64,000 nt of DNA from an uncultured Clostridia bacterium. GTDB lineage: Bacteria; Bacillota; Clostridia; Christensenellales; UBA1242. The notes beneath the pieces were generated by a model, which saw only the letters and a program-made list of their open reading frames with translations, ran no database searches and had not been told where the DNA came from. The position numbers were made by a program, and so were the translations under genes. Within the stretch, counting starts at the first letter, position 1; the number at the start of each line of letters is the position of its first letter. Positions 26,525 through 35,821 of this stretch are shown here, one piece after another. The stretch is from NCBI GenBank assembly GCA_934754475.1, contig CAKVHV010000001.1, positions 248,001 through 312,000 of the forward strand, given 5' to 3'.

Positions 26525-27088
26525 ATGGATTTATTAGTAGTTGTAGATATGGTCAAAGGTTTTGTTGACCATGGTGCATTGGCTGACAAAAATATTAATA
26601 GAATTGTTGACGGGATTGTTGACAAAATTAATTTGTTTGTAGAAAAACAAGAACCAATTGTCGCATTTAAGGATACTCACGAAGAAAACGATATTGAGTT
26701 TGAGAGTTTTCCGCCACATTGTATCAAGGGTTCTAGCGAATGTGAATTAGTTGACAAGATTGCTAAGTTCGAAGACAAAATGATTGTTATTGAAAAGCCA
26801 ACTACAAATGGATTTGTTACTAATGAGTTTCAAGAATATATCAAAAACCACACTTTTGAAAATATTATCATAACTGGTTGTTGTACAGATATATGTGTTT
26901 TTAACTTTGCCAAATCTCTCAAAGAGTACTTGACTAAAAATAATTTGAATACAAATATTTTGGTGTATGAAAACTTGGTGGATACATTTAATGCACCTAA
27001 TCATGATGCAAACTTGGTAAACATCGAGTATTTGAAAAAGTTGGAAAACCTTGGTGTATTGGTTATAGATAACGAACATCAAATGTAG
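26525..27088 (+). CDS. Nicotinamidase / isochorismatase-family hydrolase
   Basis: This 187-residue protein begins LLVVVDMVKGFVDHGAL with the catalytic Asp (D8), and has AFKDTHEENDIEFESFPPHCIKGS (metal-binding Asp/His region and PPHC). A Lys at EKPTTNGF follows, and then the nucleophile Cys in IITGCCTDICVFNFA. This is the Asp-Lys-Cys triad of the family. The metal-site pattern DxH...PPHC favours PncA (nicotinamide to nicotinate) over isochorismatase. It lies 17 bases before the adenylyltransferase-like gene in one operon. Confidence 0.75.
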   Translation: MDLLVVVDMVKGFVDHGALADKNINRIVDGIVDKINLFVEKQEPIVAFKDTHEENDIEFESFPPHCIKGSSECELVDKIAKFEDKMIVIEKPTTNGFVTNEFQEYIKNHTFENIIITGCCTDICVFNFAKSLKEYLTKNNLNTNILVYENLVDTFNAPNHDANLVNIEYLKKLENLGVLVIDNEHQM

Positions 27089-27105
27089 TTTCAAAGGAGT
27101 GATTT

Positions 27106-27603
27106 ATGAAAATCGGTGCATTTACAGGGAAATTTTATCCGCCACATATAGGGCATGTTAGTGCAGTGGAATATGCCTTGAAATATTGTGACAAAGTTAT
27201 AATCGTAATTTCAAAAAACGATATTAGAAACAAACAAATTCTCAAAGACTTTGGCTTTGAACTATTGGATGCAGAACTAATTAAAAGTTGGTTTGAAGAG
27301 TATTTTAAGGATAACGACAGGGTATCTGTTGAGATTTTTGACGAAAGCAATATGCGTCCTTATCCAGATAGTTTGCAAGAATGGGCGGACAAATTTAAAT
27401 TGCAGTTCCCACAAGTAAATGTCAAAATCGCTGATGAGAGTTACAAAGATTACAATCAAAAGTATTTTCCAGAATGTGAATTTTTAAGCCTTGATAGGGA
27501 CTTAGTGCCTATTCATGCAACCGATTTGAGAAATGACTTAAAGAAGAATTTTGACTTTTTGATTCCTACTGCCAAAAAGTATTTTGAAGATAGACTTAAA
27601 TAA
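27106..27603 (+). CDS. NMN/NaMN adenylyltransferase-like nucleotidyltransferase
   Basis: This 165-residue HIGH-motif nucleotidyltransferase has an N-terminal KIGAFTGKFYPPHIGHVSAVEYAL and the C-terminal DRDLVPIHATDLRNDL that stands for the ISSTxxR motif. This fits NadM/NadR-type nucleotidyltransferases (NMN or NaMN + ATP to NAD or NaAD), though cytidylyltransferases share the fold. The neighbouring nicotinamidase makes NAD synthesis the likelier role. SD AAAGGAG is strong. Confidence 0.65.
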   Translation: MKIGAFTGKFYPPHIGHVSAVEYALKYCDKVIIVISKNDIRNKQILKDFGFELLDAELIKSWFEEYFKDNDRVSVEIFDESNMRPYPDSLQEWADKFKLQFPQVNVKIADESYKDYNQKYFPECEFLSLDRDLVPIHATDLRNDLKKNFDFLIPTAKKYFEDRLK

Positions 27604-27615
27604 AAGAAGATTAAA

Positions 27616-28344
27616 ATGAAAAGATTTTTTTTGAACCAACAACTTGAAGTTGGTCGTGAATACAAAATAGAAGGAATTGAGCATAATCATCTCAAAAATG
27701 TTTTGAGACTAAACGAAGGCGATAAAATTATCGCTGTTTGTGGCGATGATTTTGATTACATCGCTCAAATTATTAAAATAACCAAAGGTGATACTATAAT
27801 CTCAGTTCAAGACAAAACTCCAAATATTTCTAATCCAAAATCGGACGTAACAGTGTTTCAAGCACTAGTTAAATCCGAAAATATGTCGCTAATTGTTCAA
27901 AAACTCACCGAACTTGGTGTAAAAACTTTTGTGCCTTTTCTAAGCGAATTTATTACAAGCAAAGATAAATCTAACAAATTTCAAAAGTTACAAGAAATTT
28001 CAAATCAATCAATCAAACAATGCAAACGAAGCAAACCAATGATAGTAAGTCCAGTTCTAAGTTTTAAAGAAGTGCTTTCAAATCTTAGAGATTACGACAT
28101 CATTATATTTGCAAATGAATGTGAAAAAACTCACAATTTAAATGAGTTAAATCTAACCAAGGATAAGAAAATTGCAATAATTATTGGCTCGGAAGGTGGA
28201 TTTAGTAGTAGTGAAATAGAAAGTCTGATTAATGCCAAAGCAAACTCAGTAAGCCTAGGAAAACGTATTTTAAGAGCAGAAACAGCATCAATTGGATTGA
28301 CAGCGGTTGTTATGTATTTGCTTGGGGAGTGGGATTATGAATAA
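27616..28344 (+). CDS. rsmE: 16S rRNA m3U1498 methyltransferase RsmE
   Basis: This 242-residue SPOUT methyltransferase begins KRFFLNQQLEVG. It contains the PUA-like N-terminal domain (HNHLKNVLRLNEGD), LVQKLTELGVKTFVPFLSE, QSIKQCKRSKPM and the knot IIIGSEGGFSSSEIE...VSLGKRILRAETA. It modifies U1498 of 16S rRNA. Its stop overlaps mtaB by 8 bases. In most Firmicutes prmA lies between dnaJ and rsmE; here the NAD genes stand in that place. Confidence 0.93.
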   Translation: MKRFFLNQQLEVGREYKIEGIEHNHLKNVLRLNEGDKIIAVCGDDFDYIAQIIKITKGDTIISVQDKTPNISNPKSDVTVFQALVKSENMSLIVQKLTELGVKTFVPFLSEFITSKDKSNKFQKLQEISNQSIKQCKRSKPMIVSPVLSFKEVLSNLRDYDIIIFANECEKTHNLNELNLTKDKKIAIIIGSEGGFSSSEIESLINAKANSVSLGKRILRAETASIGLTAVVMYLLGEWDYE

Positions 28345-29587
28345 AGTTGTCATATTAACTTTGGGTTGCAAACAGAACAAGTACGAAAGTGATTGCATGG
28401 CTAATCTACTAAAAGATAATGGCTACGAAGTTACAGAGAATTTGGAGTTTGCAGACATTTATATAATTAATACTTGTGCAGTTACAAGCGAAGCGGAAAA
28501 AAAGAGTAGACAATATATTTCCAAATGTCTCAAATTAAATGGTGATGCCAAAATTGTAATTTGTGGCTGTGCTAGTGAAAAAAATTCAAATCAATTTGAT
28601 ACCAAATCCAACGTATTTTCAATAATTGGAAACGAAGGCAAAGAAAAAATACTTGAATATATAAACAATTCTATCAAGGAAAAAAATGAACTTTCAAAAG
28701 TTTACATTAGTCCACAAAACCCACAAAAAACCAGCACTAGAGAACATATCAAAATCCAAGACGGATGTAATAACTTTTGTTCATATTGCATTATTCCTTA
28801 TCTTCGTGGAAGGTCAAGGAGTAGGGATTTGCAAAGCATAGTTGAAGAAGCAAAGACTCTCTCAACTAGGTCAAAAGAAATTGTACTTACGGGAATTGAC
28901 ATAAGTAGTTTTCAAATAGACGGAAAACCCGCACTACCAAAACTACTAGACAAACTAAAAGATATTCCAAGTACAATAAGACTTGGCTCTCTGGAAGTCG
29001 GAGTTATAACCGAAGAACTTATGCAAGTCTTGTCAAATATGCCAAATTTTGCACCGCATTTCCATTTGTCTTTGCAGAGCGGTGACGACGAAATTCTCAA
29101 AAAAATGAATAGACATTATTCGTCTCAAGAATTTTTTGAAAAAGTTTGCTTAATTCGTAAGTATTTTCCACTTGCAAATCTGACAACTGACGTAATAGTT
29201 GGCTTTGCAGGTGAGACAGAAAAACAATTTGAAAACACCAAAGAGTTTATTAAAAAAGTTGGTTTTTCGTTTGTGCATATTTTCCCTTATTCCAAGAGAG
29301 AAGGGACAAGAGCATATAATATGGAAGACTTGCCAATGAAAATCAAAAAAGAACGCGTGGATATTTTGGAAAAAGTCAATTTGGAACTACGACAAAAATA
29401 TCTCAGTCAGTTTGAAAATAAACTCGGCACTATGCTCGTTGAAGAAAAGAAAGAGTTTTTCGAAGGATTTAGTCCTGAGTATATTAGATGCTATTTGGAC
29501 TCAGACAAAGTCGAGCCGGGTGAAAAATATAAAATTAAATTTTTGAAACCATACAAAGATGGAATGAAAGTTGAACTTTGTAAGTAA
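28337..29587 (+). CDS. mtaB: tRNA t6A37 methylthiotransferase MtaB
   Basis: This 416-residue methylthiotransferase starts at 28337 inside the rsmE end. It has the MTTase N-terminal cysteine motif VILTLGCKQNKYESD and further Cys in INTCAV and GCAS. The radical SAM CxxxCxxC is in IQDGCNNFCSYCIIPYLRGR, followed by IVLTGIDISSF, HLSLQSGDDEILKKMNR and DVIVGFAGETE; a TRAM-like C-terminus closes it. It converts t6A37 to ms2t6A37 in tRNAs reading ANN codons. Confidence 0.93.
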   Translation: MNKVVILTLGCKQNKYESDCMANLLKDNGYEVTENLEFADIYIINTCAVTSEAEKKSRQYISKCLKLNGDAKIVICGCASEKNSNQFDTKSNVFSIIGNEGKEKILEYINNSIKEKNELSKVYISPQNPQKTSTREHIKIQDGCNNFCSYCIIPYLRGRSRSRDLQSIVEEAKTLSTRSKEIVLTGIDISSFQIDGKPALPKLLDKLKDIPSTIRLGSLEVGVITEELMQVLSNMPNFAPHFHLSLQSGDDEILKKMNRHYSSQEFFEKVCLIRKYFPLANLTTDVIVGFAGETEKQFENTKEFIKKVGFSFVHIFPYSKREGTRAYNMEDLPMKIKKERVDILEKVNLELRQKYLSQFENKLGTMLVEEKKEFFEGFSPEYIRCYLDSDKVEPGEKYKIKFLKPYKDGMKVELCK

Positions 29588-29612
29588 AATATTTTGATAT
29601 AGGAGAATAAAT

Positions 29613-30011
29613 ATGTGTATATTTTGCGATATAATTGAAGGAAAAATTCCTAGTTATAAGATTTATGAAGACGAAAAAACCTATGCTTTCTTGGATATTT
29701 CGTGTGATTATTATGGTCACACACTTGTAATTCCAAAGAATCATTGTGAAAACGTGTTAGATGCAAATTCAGACGACCTTAATGCTGTAATTAATACTAT
29801 TCAAGTAATTAGTAAACATTACACAAAAGACTTGGGATTTGACGGAGTGAATATCTTGAATGCTTCGGGTGAAAGTGCAGAGCAGAGTGTTTTCCACTTG
29901 CATTTCCATATAATTCCAAGAAAAACGGGCGACGGACTTCATACTTATCCTAGTAGAGAGAAACTTGATATAAACTTGGAAGACGTCAAAAACAGACTTA
30001 AAATAGACTAA
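29613..30011 (+). CDS. HIT-family hydrolase (HinT-like)
   Basis: This 132-residue protein begins CIFCDIIEGKIPSYKIYED (the CxxC zinc-type start of bacterial HinT) and has the histidine triad HLHFHIIPR. HIT proteins hydrolyse purine phosphoramidates such as AMP-lysine. It is placed between mtaB and rpsU, as in many Clostridia. Confidence 0.93.
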   Translation: MCIFCDIIEGKIPSYKIYEDEKTYAFLDISCDYYGHTLVIPKNHCENVLDANSDDLNAVINTIQVISKHYTKDLGFDGVNILNASGESAEQSVFHLHFHIIPRKTGDGLHTYPSREKLDINLEDVKNRLKID

Positions 30012-30036
30012 AATTGTAGTTTTTAATCAAAAAGAC

Positions 30037-30064
30037 TTGACAATTACAAAATTTTATATATAAT
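30037..30064 (+). promoter_or_regulatory. rpsU promoter
   Basis: TTGACA, 16 bases, TATAAT. Confidence 0.65.
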
Positions 30065-30097
30065 TAAGTAGAATAAAAACAAAAGTGGGTGAAAAAT

Positions 30098-30280
30098 TTG
30101 TCTACAGTTAGAGTTGGCGAAACAGAATCTGTTGAAAGCGCTATCAAAAGATTTAAGAGAAAATGTCAAAAAGACGGCATTATCGGTGACCTTCGTAAAC
30201 ACGAACAATATGAAAAACCAAGTGTTAAGAAGAAAAAGAAACAAAAAGCCGCAATCAAAAGAAGCAAAAAAAGAGCGTAA
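30098..30280 (+). CDS. rpsU: 30S ribosomal protein S21
   Basis: The protein has 60 residues when started at the TTG at 30098, which gives the family N-terminus (M)STVRVGETESVESA; a GTG at 30089 is alternative but adds non-family residues. RRFKRK-like basic segments and a C-terminal poly-basic tail (SVKKKKKQKAAIKRSKKRA) are typical. It has its own promoter and terminator, so the use of TTG may tune its output. Confidence 0.93.
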   Translation: MSTVRVGETESVESAIKRFKRKCQKDGIIGDLRKHEQYEKPSVKKKKKQKAAIKRSKKRA

Positions 30281-30292
30281 ATTAATTTCAAT

Positions 30293-30318
30293 GCACCAAA
30301 TTATTTGGTGCTTTTTTG
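30293..30318 (+). terminator. rpsU terminator
   Basis: GCACCAAAT / ATTTGGTGC perfect stem followed by six T. Confidence 0.85.
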
Positions 30319-30618
30319 TTGCTTTTTAATTTAAATTTAGAATTAATTTTTCATCATTAATTAAATATTTTAATAAGCCTTTATTTTTTTAGATTGTATT
30401 TATTTGAAATATTGTTTTTGCTTAAAATGATATTTTCAAACTATGTTTTGAGTGATTTTTCTAAATAAAACATTATGTTTCAAAATACTACATTAAGTTA
30501 TAAAATTTTGAATAACTTCTCAAAATGTAACAAAATTAGAATTTTAAATTTATTGTTAATTTTAGCCATTTTTGTTAGACTTTAAGTGTTGAATAACAAA
30601 AAAGGAAATGAATGAAAA
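30319..30618. other. Gene-free AT-rich spacer with promoter
   Basis: About 300 bases without a gene. It has one promoter-like pair (TTGTTA-17-TAGACT at 30553-30581) for the next gene; otherwise only A/T-rich sequence and no clear structure. Confidence 0.4.
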
Positions 30619-30975
30619 ATGAAAAATACTAGGCTCAAATTTTTGGCTAGTCTTGCCAAACAAAGATTACTAAACAAGGATTATGATAATACAATAAGTC
30701 AAAACAAAAACAAAGCATCAAGTTATTTTTTGGAAAATGCTAGAGCGCTCAAAAGACTCAAAGCCGAAACTAATTATGTGACAATCAAAAACGAAGAAGA
30801 CCTTGAATTTGTTGAACATGTCAAGGAATTAATTAAGCAAGATTGCTATAATCCACTCAAAAAACTCACAGATGATACTTATTTTGAGTCTTTGAATGAA
30901 TTTGAAAAGGAATTTTATATCTTGAATTTAAGTGAAAAGTACACCAAAGTTCGTGAAGAAGTTATGTGTGGCTAA
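30619..30975 (+). CDS. Conserved-looking small protein of unknown function
   Basis: This 118-residue charged, helical protein has no membrane segment or signal. It begins MKNTRLKFLASLAKQRLLNKDYDNT and includes a helical stretch with EDLEFVEHVKELIKQDCYNPLKKL. I do not recognise the family. It has a promoter and a perfect terminator, thus is a single-gene unit between rpsU and pcrA. Confidence 0.6.
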   Translation: MKNTRLKFLASLAKQRLLNKDYDNTISQNKNKASSYFLENARALKRLKAETNYVTIKNEEDLEFVEHVKELIKQDCYNPLKKLTDDTYFESLNEFEKEFYILNLSEKYTKVREEVMCG

Positions 30976-30982
30976 AAAATAT

Positions 30983-31009
30983 AGATAAGTTTATTAACTT
31001 ATCTTTTTT
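30983..31009 (+). terminator. Terminator after 30619 gene
   Basis: AGATAAGTT / AACTTATCT stem, loop TATT, T-run. Confidence 0.8.
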
Positions 31010-31075
31010 ATTGCTTTGAAAAGTCTTTGGGTTGTGCTAAAATATTAAATGAATAATTTACTGGAGACAAACAAA

Positions 31076-33415
31076 ATGGCAAATTTAGATACACTCAATC
31101 CCTTACAACAAGAAATTGTTATTAGTACCGAAGGCTCATATTTAGTTTCGGCAGGTGCTGGTTCGGGGAAAACAAGAATACTAACAAATAGAATTTGCTG
31201 TTTGATTGAAAAGGGTGTAAAACCTAGTAATATTTTGGCAATCACCTTTACGAACAAGGCAACCAAGGAAATGCAAGAAAGAGTAACTAGAATGACCGAT
31301 GGCAATGCTTTTGGTCTAACGATTAAGACATTTCACTCTTTTTGTGCGGGGATTTTGAGAGAGTTTATTTATAAACTTGATGGCTTTGATAAATACTTTT
31401 CGGTTTATGATGACAAAAATCAAAAAGATTTACTCAAAAAAGTTATCAAAGATTTAAACGTCGACGAAGAAATCGCCAAAAAATGTGAGTATCATATATC
31501 TAGTGCCAAAAATTTGGGTCTTGACCCCGATGAATATCTCAAAGACAATAAATATGAACCAAACATAGACACAATTGTTAGTGTTTATAGAGAATATCAA
31601 GCACAACTAAGGAACAATAATGCACTAGATTTTGATGATTTACTTCTCAAAACTTTGGAGTTATTCCATACTTTCCCTGGTGTTTTGGAGTATTTACAAG
31701 AAAAATATAAATATATCCACGTAGACGAATTTCAAGATACAAACTTAGTTCAATACAAAATTTTGTATATGCTTGGAATTAAGTACAAAAATGTATTCGT
31801 AGTTGGTGACGAAGACCAATGTATTTATACTTGGCGTGGAGCAAATATAACTAACATTAAGTCATTTATCGAAGACTTTAAGCCAAAAGTATATAAACTT
31901 GAACAAAACTATCGTAGCACAAAAAATATTATATCTAAGGCTAATTTACTAATCAAAAACAATATTTCTCGTATCGACAAAACCTTGTTTACCGAAAATG
32001 AAGATGGTGACGAAGTGTCATTCAAAGAGTGTTATGACGAAAAAGAAGAAGCGGAATATGTAGCAAATCAAGTATATCTTCTCAAATCACGTGGTGTTGA
32101 CCCAAGAGAAATTGGAATTCTAATGCGTGTATCGTCTCTAAGTAGACAAATAGAAGAAAAGATGCTTAACTACAATATCCCATATGTTACAAGCGGAATT
32201 TTTAAGTTCTTTGATAGACTTGAAGTCAAAAATGTCCTTGCTTATCTATCTATGATAGTCAATCCAAGAGACAATACAAATGTAACTAGAATTATAAATG
32301 TTCCAAAAAGGGGAATAGGTCAGTCTACAATAGACAAACTTGAGAGTATTTCAAGAGAAACTCATAGTCCATTAACCGAAATTATCGAAAACTTTAGAGA
32401 ACTCGATATTTCTGCTACAATCAAAAACAAAATCGCCGATTTTGGAAATTTAATTACTGAATTTAAAGAAGCATACGAAAAGAAATCTTTGTCTGAGTTT
32501 GCTGAGTTTGTTATTAACGAAGCCGGACTCAAAGACATGTACAATACAAAATCCGAAGAAGATTTGGATAGAAAATTAAATATTGAACAACTTATCTCGT
32601 CCATAAAAGAATACGAACATGAAAACGAAAATGCGACTTTGACCGATTATTTGGAAAGTGTAACTTTGCAAACTTCACTCGAAAAAGAAGATGATAATGA
32701 GCCATCGGTTTCAATCTCAACCATTCATGCAAGCAAAGGTCTTGAGTTTGACTATGTATTCTTAATTGGTCTTGAAGAAGGCAAGTTCCCACTAAGTAGA
32801 GCCTTAGATAATGCGGACGAACTTGAAGAAGAAAGACGTCTTATGTATGTTGGAATTACTCGTGCAAAGAAAAAATTATATATAACTCGAGCAAAATCTA
32901 GGTTTTTGTATGGTAGACGTGAAGAGACTATTTGTAGTAGATTTATCGAAGAAATGGGCATCAAAGTTCCAAAAAGACAATTTAGTAGTTTTTCGAGTGA
33001 TTATGACGGCTTTGGCTCAAGTGATTACTATTCAAATAATTACAAAAGTAACTATAATTCACAATCAAACTATTCAAATGGTTATTCAAACAATTATGGA
33101 AAGTCCAGTTTTGGCAATAATTTAAATAAGTCAAATTATAGTTTTGATTCGTCCTATAGCACCAAAAGACAAGAATTTGGGGGAAGTTCAAATAATTTAA
33201 ACAAACTCCAAAGCATGAATTCCAAAGTATCATCATCCAAAAAATTTGATGATTTCAAAGTCGGAGTTCAAGTATTCCATACCAAGTTTGGTGTTGGAAC
33301 TATCATCAAAAGAGAAGATGCCGAAGGAAATAATTATGTATCAGTTGACTTTGGCAAAATCGGAGTTAAGACATTGTCTCTCAACTTTGCACCTTTGCAA
33401 ATCCTTAAAAAATAG
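31076..33415 (+). CDS. pcrA: ATP-dependent DNA helicase PcrA (UvrD family)
   Basis: The start at 31076 follows GGAG (779 residues); an ATG at 31049 lacks an SD. All SF1A motifs are seen: GAGSGKTRILTNRI, TNKATKEM, YIHVDEFQDTN, VVGDEDQCIYTWRGA, LEQNYRS, STIHASKGLEFDYVFLIGLEEGKFP, and LMYVGITRAKKKLYI. After the helicase core a Ser/Asn/Tyr-rich low-complexity linker (about 640-715) leads to a tudor-like domain (FKVGVQVFHTKFGVGTII). It serves in DNA repair and transcription-coupled processes, and precedes ligA as usual. Confidence 0.96.
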   Translation: MANLDTLNPLQQEIVISTEGSYLVSAGAGSGKTRILTNRICCLIEKGVKPSNILAITFTNKATKEMQERVTRMTDGNAFGLTIKTFHSFCAGILREFIYKLDGFDKYFSVYDDKNQKDLLKKVIKDLNVDEEIAKKCEYHISSAKNLGLDPDEYLKDNKYEPNIDTIVSVYREYQAQLRNNNALDFDDLLLKTLELFHTFPGVLEYLQEKYKYIHVDEFQDTNLVQYKILYMLGIKYKNVFVVGDEDQCIYTWRGANITNIKSFIEDFKPKVYKLEQNYRSTKNIISKANLLIKNNISRIDKTLFTENEDGDEVSFKECYDEKEEAEYVANQVYLLKSRGVDPREIGILMRVSSLSRQIEEKMLNYNIPYVTSGIFKFFDRLEVKNVLAYLSMIVNPRDNTNVTRIINVPKRGIGQSTIDKLESISRETHSPLTEIIENFRELDISATIKNKIADFGNLITEFKEAYEKKSLSEFAEFVINEAGLKDMYNTKSEEDLDRKLNIEQLISSIKEYEHENENATLTDYLESVTLQTSLEKEDDNEPSVSISTIHASKGLEFDYVFLIGLEEGKFPLSRALDNADELEEERRLMYVGITRAKKKLYITRAKSRFLYGRREETICSRFIEEMGIKVPKRQFSSFSSDYDGFGSSDYYSNNYKSNYNSQSNYSNGYSNNYGKSSFGNNLNKSNYSFDSSYSTKRQEFGGSSNNLNKLQSMNSKVSSSKKFDDFKVGVQVFHTKFGVGTIIKREDAEGNNYVSVDFGKIGVKTLSLNFAPLQILKK

Positions 33416-33423
33416 GAGAAAAT

Positions 33424-35370
33424 ATGGATAAACTTGTCAGAATGAAAGAATTAATTTCAAGACTTAAAGAACTCAATTACGCATATTATACTCTTGATAA
33501 TCCACTTGTTTCAGACAAAGAGTATGACGATTTGTATTATGAACTTGTAAGTTTAGAAAAAGAAACTGGGGTTATTTTGGACGACTCACCAACTCAAAAA
33601 GTTGGTGATGTTGTGCTAGATAAATTCAAAAAAGTTAAACATCAAAAGAAATTATATAGCCTTAACAAAGCAAATTCGTTTGAAGAATTGCGTGAATGGT
33701 ATGACGATATGATTTCCAAAGGTGCTAAGTCTTTTAGTGTAGAATACAAGTACGACGGACTTAGAGTTACTCTTTCTTATGAAAACGGAATTTTGAAACG
33801 TGGCGCAACTAGGGGAAATGGTTTAGTTGGTGAAGACGTAACCGAACAAGTCAAGACTATTAGAAATGTTCCAAAGACAATAGGTTATAGAGAAAAAGTG
33901 ACAGTCATGGGTGAAGTTTTGATGCGATTATCTGAACTCAAAAAATTCAACAAAACCGCCAAAGAACCTTTGAAAAACGCACGAAATGCGGCAGCGGGCG
34001 CACTTAGAAATCTTGATACCAAAATTACTGCTAGTCGAAATCTTGATGCGATTATGTATGATATTTTGGAAATTGATACTCCAAAGTCCAGTCAACTAGA
34101 AGTTCATAATTTTTTGAATTCGAATAAATTTGATACTTTTGATTTCTTTGAGATTGTTTCAAAGTTTGAAGATATTACAAAATTAATAGACTTAGTAGAC
34201 CAAACAAAATCTAACCTAGATGTTTTAATTGATGGAATGGTTATCAAGGTTAATGAGTACGATGTAAGAGAAAAAATTGGCTATACCGAAAAATTCCCTA
34301 AATGGGCAATTGCATACAAGTTTGAAGCACAAGAACTCACAAGCAAAGTTGTCGGAATAACTTGGCAAGTTGGAAGAACGGGGAAACTCACACCAGTTTG
34401 TGAGATTGAGCCTATTGAACTTGCGGGAGCAACTGTAACTCATGCAACACTCAATAACTATGATGATATTGTAAGAAAAGACGTCGCAATTGGAAGTAGG
34501 GTGTTTGTTAGACGTAGTAACGAAGTTATCCCAGAAATCTTGGGTGTTGCTGAACACTTGGAAAATAGTCAAAAGATTGAAAAACCATTGGTTTGTCCTT
34601 GTTGTCACACAAAACTTGTGTACGATGATATTAATATCTTTTGTCCAAACGAACTCTGCCCGGATAGAATTGTAAATAAACTTACACATTTTGCTAGCAA
34701 AAATGCAATGAATATCGAAGGACTTTCGGACAAAACAATTTTGCAACTATTCAAAATTTTGAATGTAACCAAAGTCTCTGATTTATTTAAACTTAAGAAA
34801 AACGATTTGAGTGTACTTGAAGGTTTCAAAGATAAAAAGATAAACAATCTACTAAATTCAATCGAAAAAAGCAAGAATGTAACTTTGGATAGATTTATTT
34901 ATTCTTTGGGAATAAATGGTGTAGGAAGCAAGACAGCCAAAGATTTGGCAAGGCACTTTGGAACTTTTGAAAACCTAAAAAATGCCAAATTAAATGACTT
35001 GATTGCAATTAAGGACGTTGGAGATACGATTGCACAAAATATAGTAGAGTATTTTGAAAACTCTCAAAATTTATTGCTAATTTCCGAACTTTTTGATAGC
35101 GGTGTTAAACTTGAAAGTTTGGACACAGTTAGTTCAGATAGCATTTTTGCGGGCAAAACCATTGTTATAACTGGAACACTTGAAAACATGTCACGTGACG
35201 AAGCAACATCTTTGCTTGAAAGTATGGGTGCTAATGTTTCTAGTTCGGTTAGTTCCAAGACAGACTTTTTGTTGTGTGGCGAAAATGCCGGAAGCAAACT
35301 TAGCAAAGCCCAAAGTTTGGGAGTAAAAATAATTGATTTGGATTTTGTCAAAAAACAAATTAAGAATTAA
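33424..35370 (+). CDS. ligA: NAD-dependent DNA ligase LigA
   Basis: This 648-residue protein has an Ia domain (YYTLDNPLVSDKEYDDLYYEL), the adenylation motif EYKYDGLRVTLSYENG with catalytic Lys, and an OB fold. The zinc finger reads CPCCHTKLV...FCPNELCP. Helix-hairpin-helix repeats follow (GVGSKTAKDLARHFG) and a C-terminal BRCT domain (GKTIVITGTLENMSRDEAT). It seals nicks using NAD+, so it links to the NAD-salvage genes elsewhere in the window. It lies 8 bases after pcrA in one operon. Confidence 0.97.
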   Translation: MDKLVRMKELISRLKELNYAYYTLDNPLVSDKEYDDLYYELVSLEKETGVILDDSPTQKVGDVVLDKFKKVKHQKKLYSLNKANSFEELREWYDDMISKGAKSFSVEYKYDGLRVTLSYENGILKRGATRGNGLVGEDVTEQVKTIRNVPKTIGYREKVTVMGEVLMRLSELKKFNKTAKEPLKNARNAAAGALRNLDTKITASRNLDAIMYDILEIDTPKSSQLEVHNFLNSNKFDTFDFFEIVSKFEDITKLIDLVDQTKSNLDVLIDGMVIKVNEYDVREKIGYTEKFPKWAIAYKFEAQELTSKVVGITWQVGRTGKLTPVCEIEPIELAGATVTHATLNNYDDIVRKDVAIGSRVFVRRSNEVIPEILGVAEHLENSQKIEKPLVCPCCHTKLVYDDINIFCPNELCPDRIVNKLTHFASKNAMNIEGLSDKTILQLFKILNVTKVSDLFKLKKNDLSVLEGFKDKKINNLLNSIEKSKNVTLDRFIYSLGINGVGSKTAKDLARHFGTFENLKNAKLNDLIAIKDVGDTIAQNIVEYFENSQNLLLISELFDSGVKLESLDTVSSDSIFAGKTIVITGTLENMSRDEATSLLESMGANVSSSVSSKTDFLLCGENAGSKLSKAQSLGVKIIDLDFVKKQIKN

Positions 35371-35415
35371 AAATTTTACATTTTTATAAATTTAACAAAA
35401 AATTACAAAAAACTG

Positions 35416-35444
35416 TTGAAAATTTTGAAAGAATATATTAGAAT
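35416..35444 (+). promoter_or_regulatory. rpoZ promoter
   Basis: TTGAAA, 17 bases, TAGAAT. Confidence 0.55.
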
Positions 35445-35477
35445 ATATAAGTAATTAATATAACTTTAGGAGTAAGT

Positions 35478-35672
35478 ATGTTATTAGAACCACCAATTGA
35501 CGAATTAGTCGGAAAAATGGGTAATCCTTTTAAATTAGCTGTAATAGTTGGAAAACGTGCTAAATTTTTGAGCGAAACTCTTACAGAAGAACAAAAAGAA
35601 GAAAAACCAGAAGTTACTCGTGCAGTAGAAGAAGTTGATAATGGTACAATTGTTATTTCTGACGAAAATTAA
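35478..35672 (+). CDS. rpoZ: RNA polymerase omega subunit
   Basis: This 64-residue protein begins MLLEPPIDELVGKMGNPFKL, the usual Firmicutes omega start (EPxIDELLxKxGxxYxL), and has VGKRAKFL for the conserved AKRARQL. It folds around the beta' C-terminus. It has an own promoter and terminator; gmk and coaBC, its common neighbours, are not next to it here. Confidence 0.88.
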   Translation: MLLEPPIDELVGKMGNPFKLAVIVGKRAKFLSETLTEEQKEEKPEVTRAVEEVDNGTIVISDEN

Positions 35673-35737
35673 TTAGAAAGTTGTATTTATCTATTCGAGA
35701 CTTTAAATTTCACGAGATTTTTGAAAATGAAATTTGC

Positions 35738-35803
35738 AAAGTTCTATTGCATTATCAAAAAGTTCTACTTTTATAATTTTTTGATATTCAATGGAACTTT
35801 TTT
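35738..35803 (+). terminator. Long-stem terminator after rpoZ
   Basis: AAAGTTCTATTG...ATCAAAAA pairs with TTTTTTGAT...CAATGGAACTTT over about 24 bp with few mismatches and a 14-base loop; followed by a T-run. Confidence 0.7.
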
Positions 35804-35821
35804 AGTGTTAGGGGAAAGCCT

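Noticed and set aside
25591..27603. Complete phage-type NAD restoration pathway
   Set aside because: No nicotinamide phosphoribosyl- or ADP-ribosyl-transferring partner is found, and the set is in chromosomal context; kept only as a remark.
34225..34746. 173-codon minus-strand frame inside ligA
   Set aside because: Shadow frame, Cys/Asn-rich translation with no SD, over conserved ligase domains.
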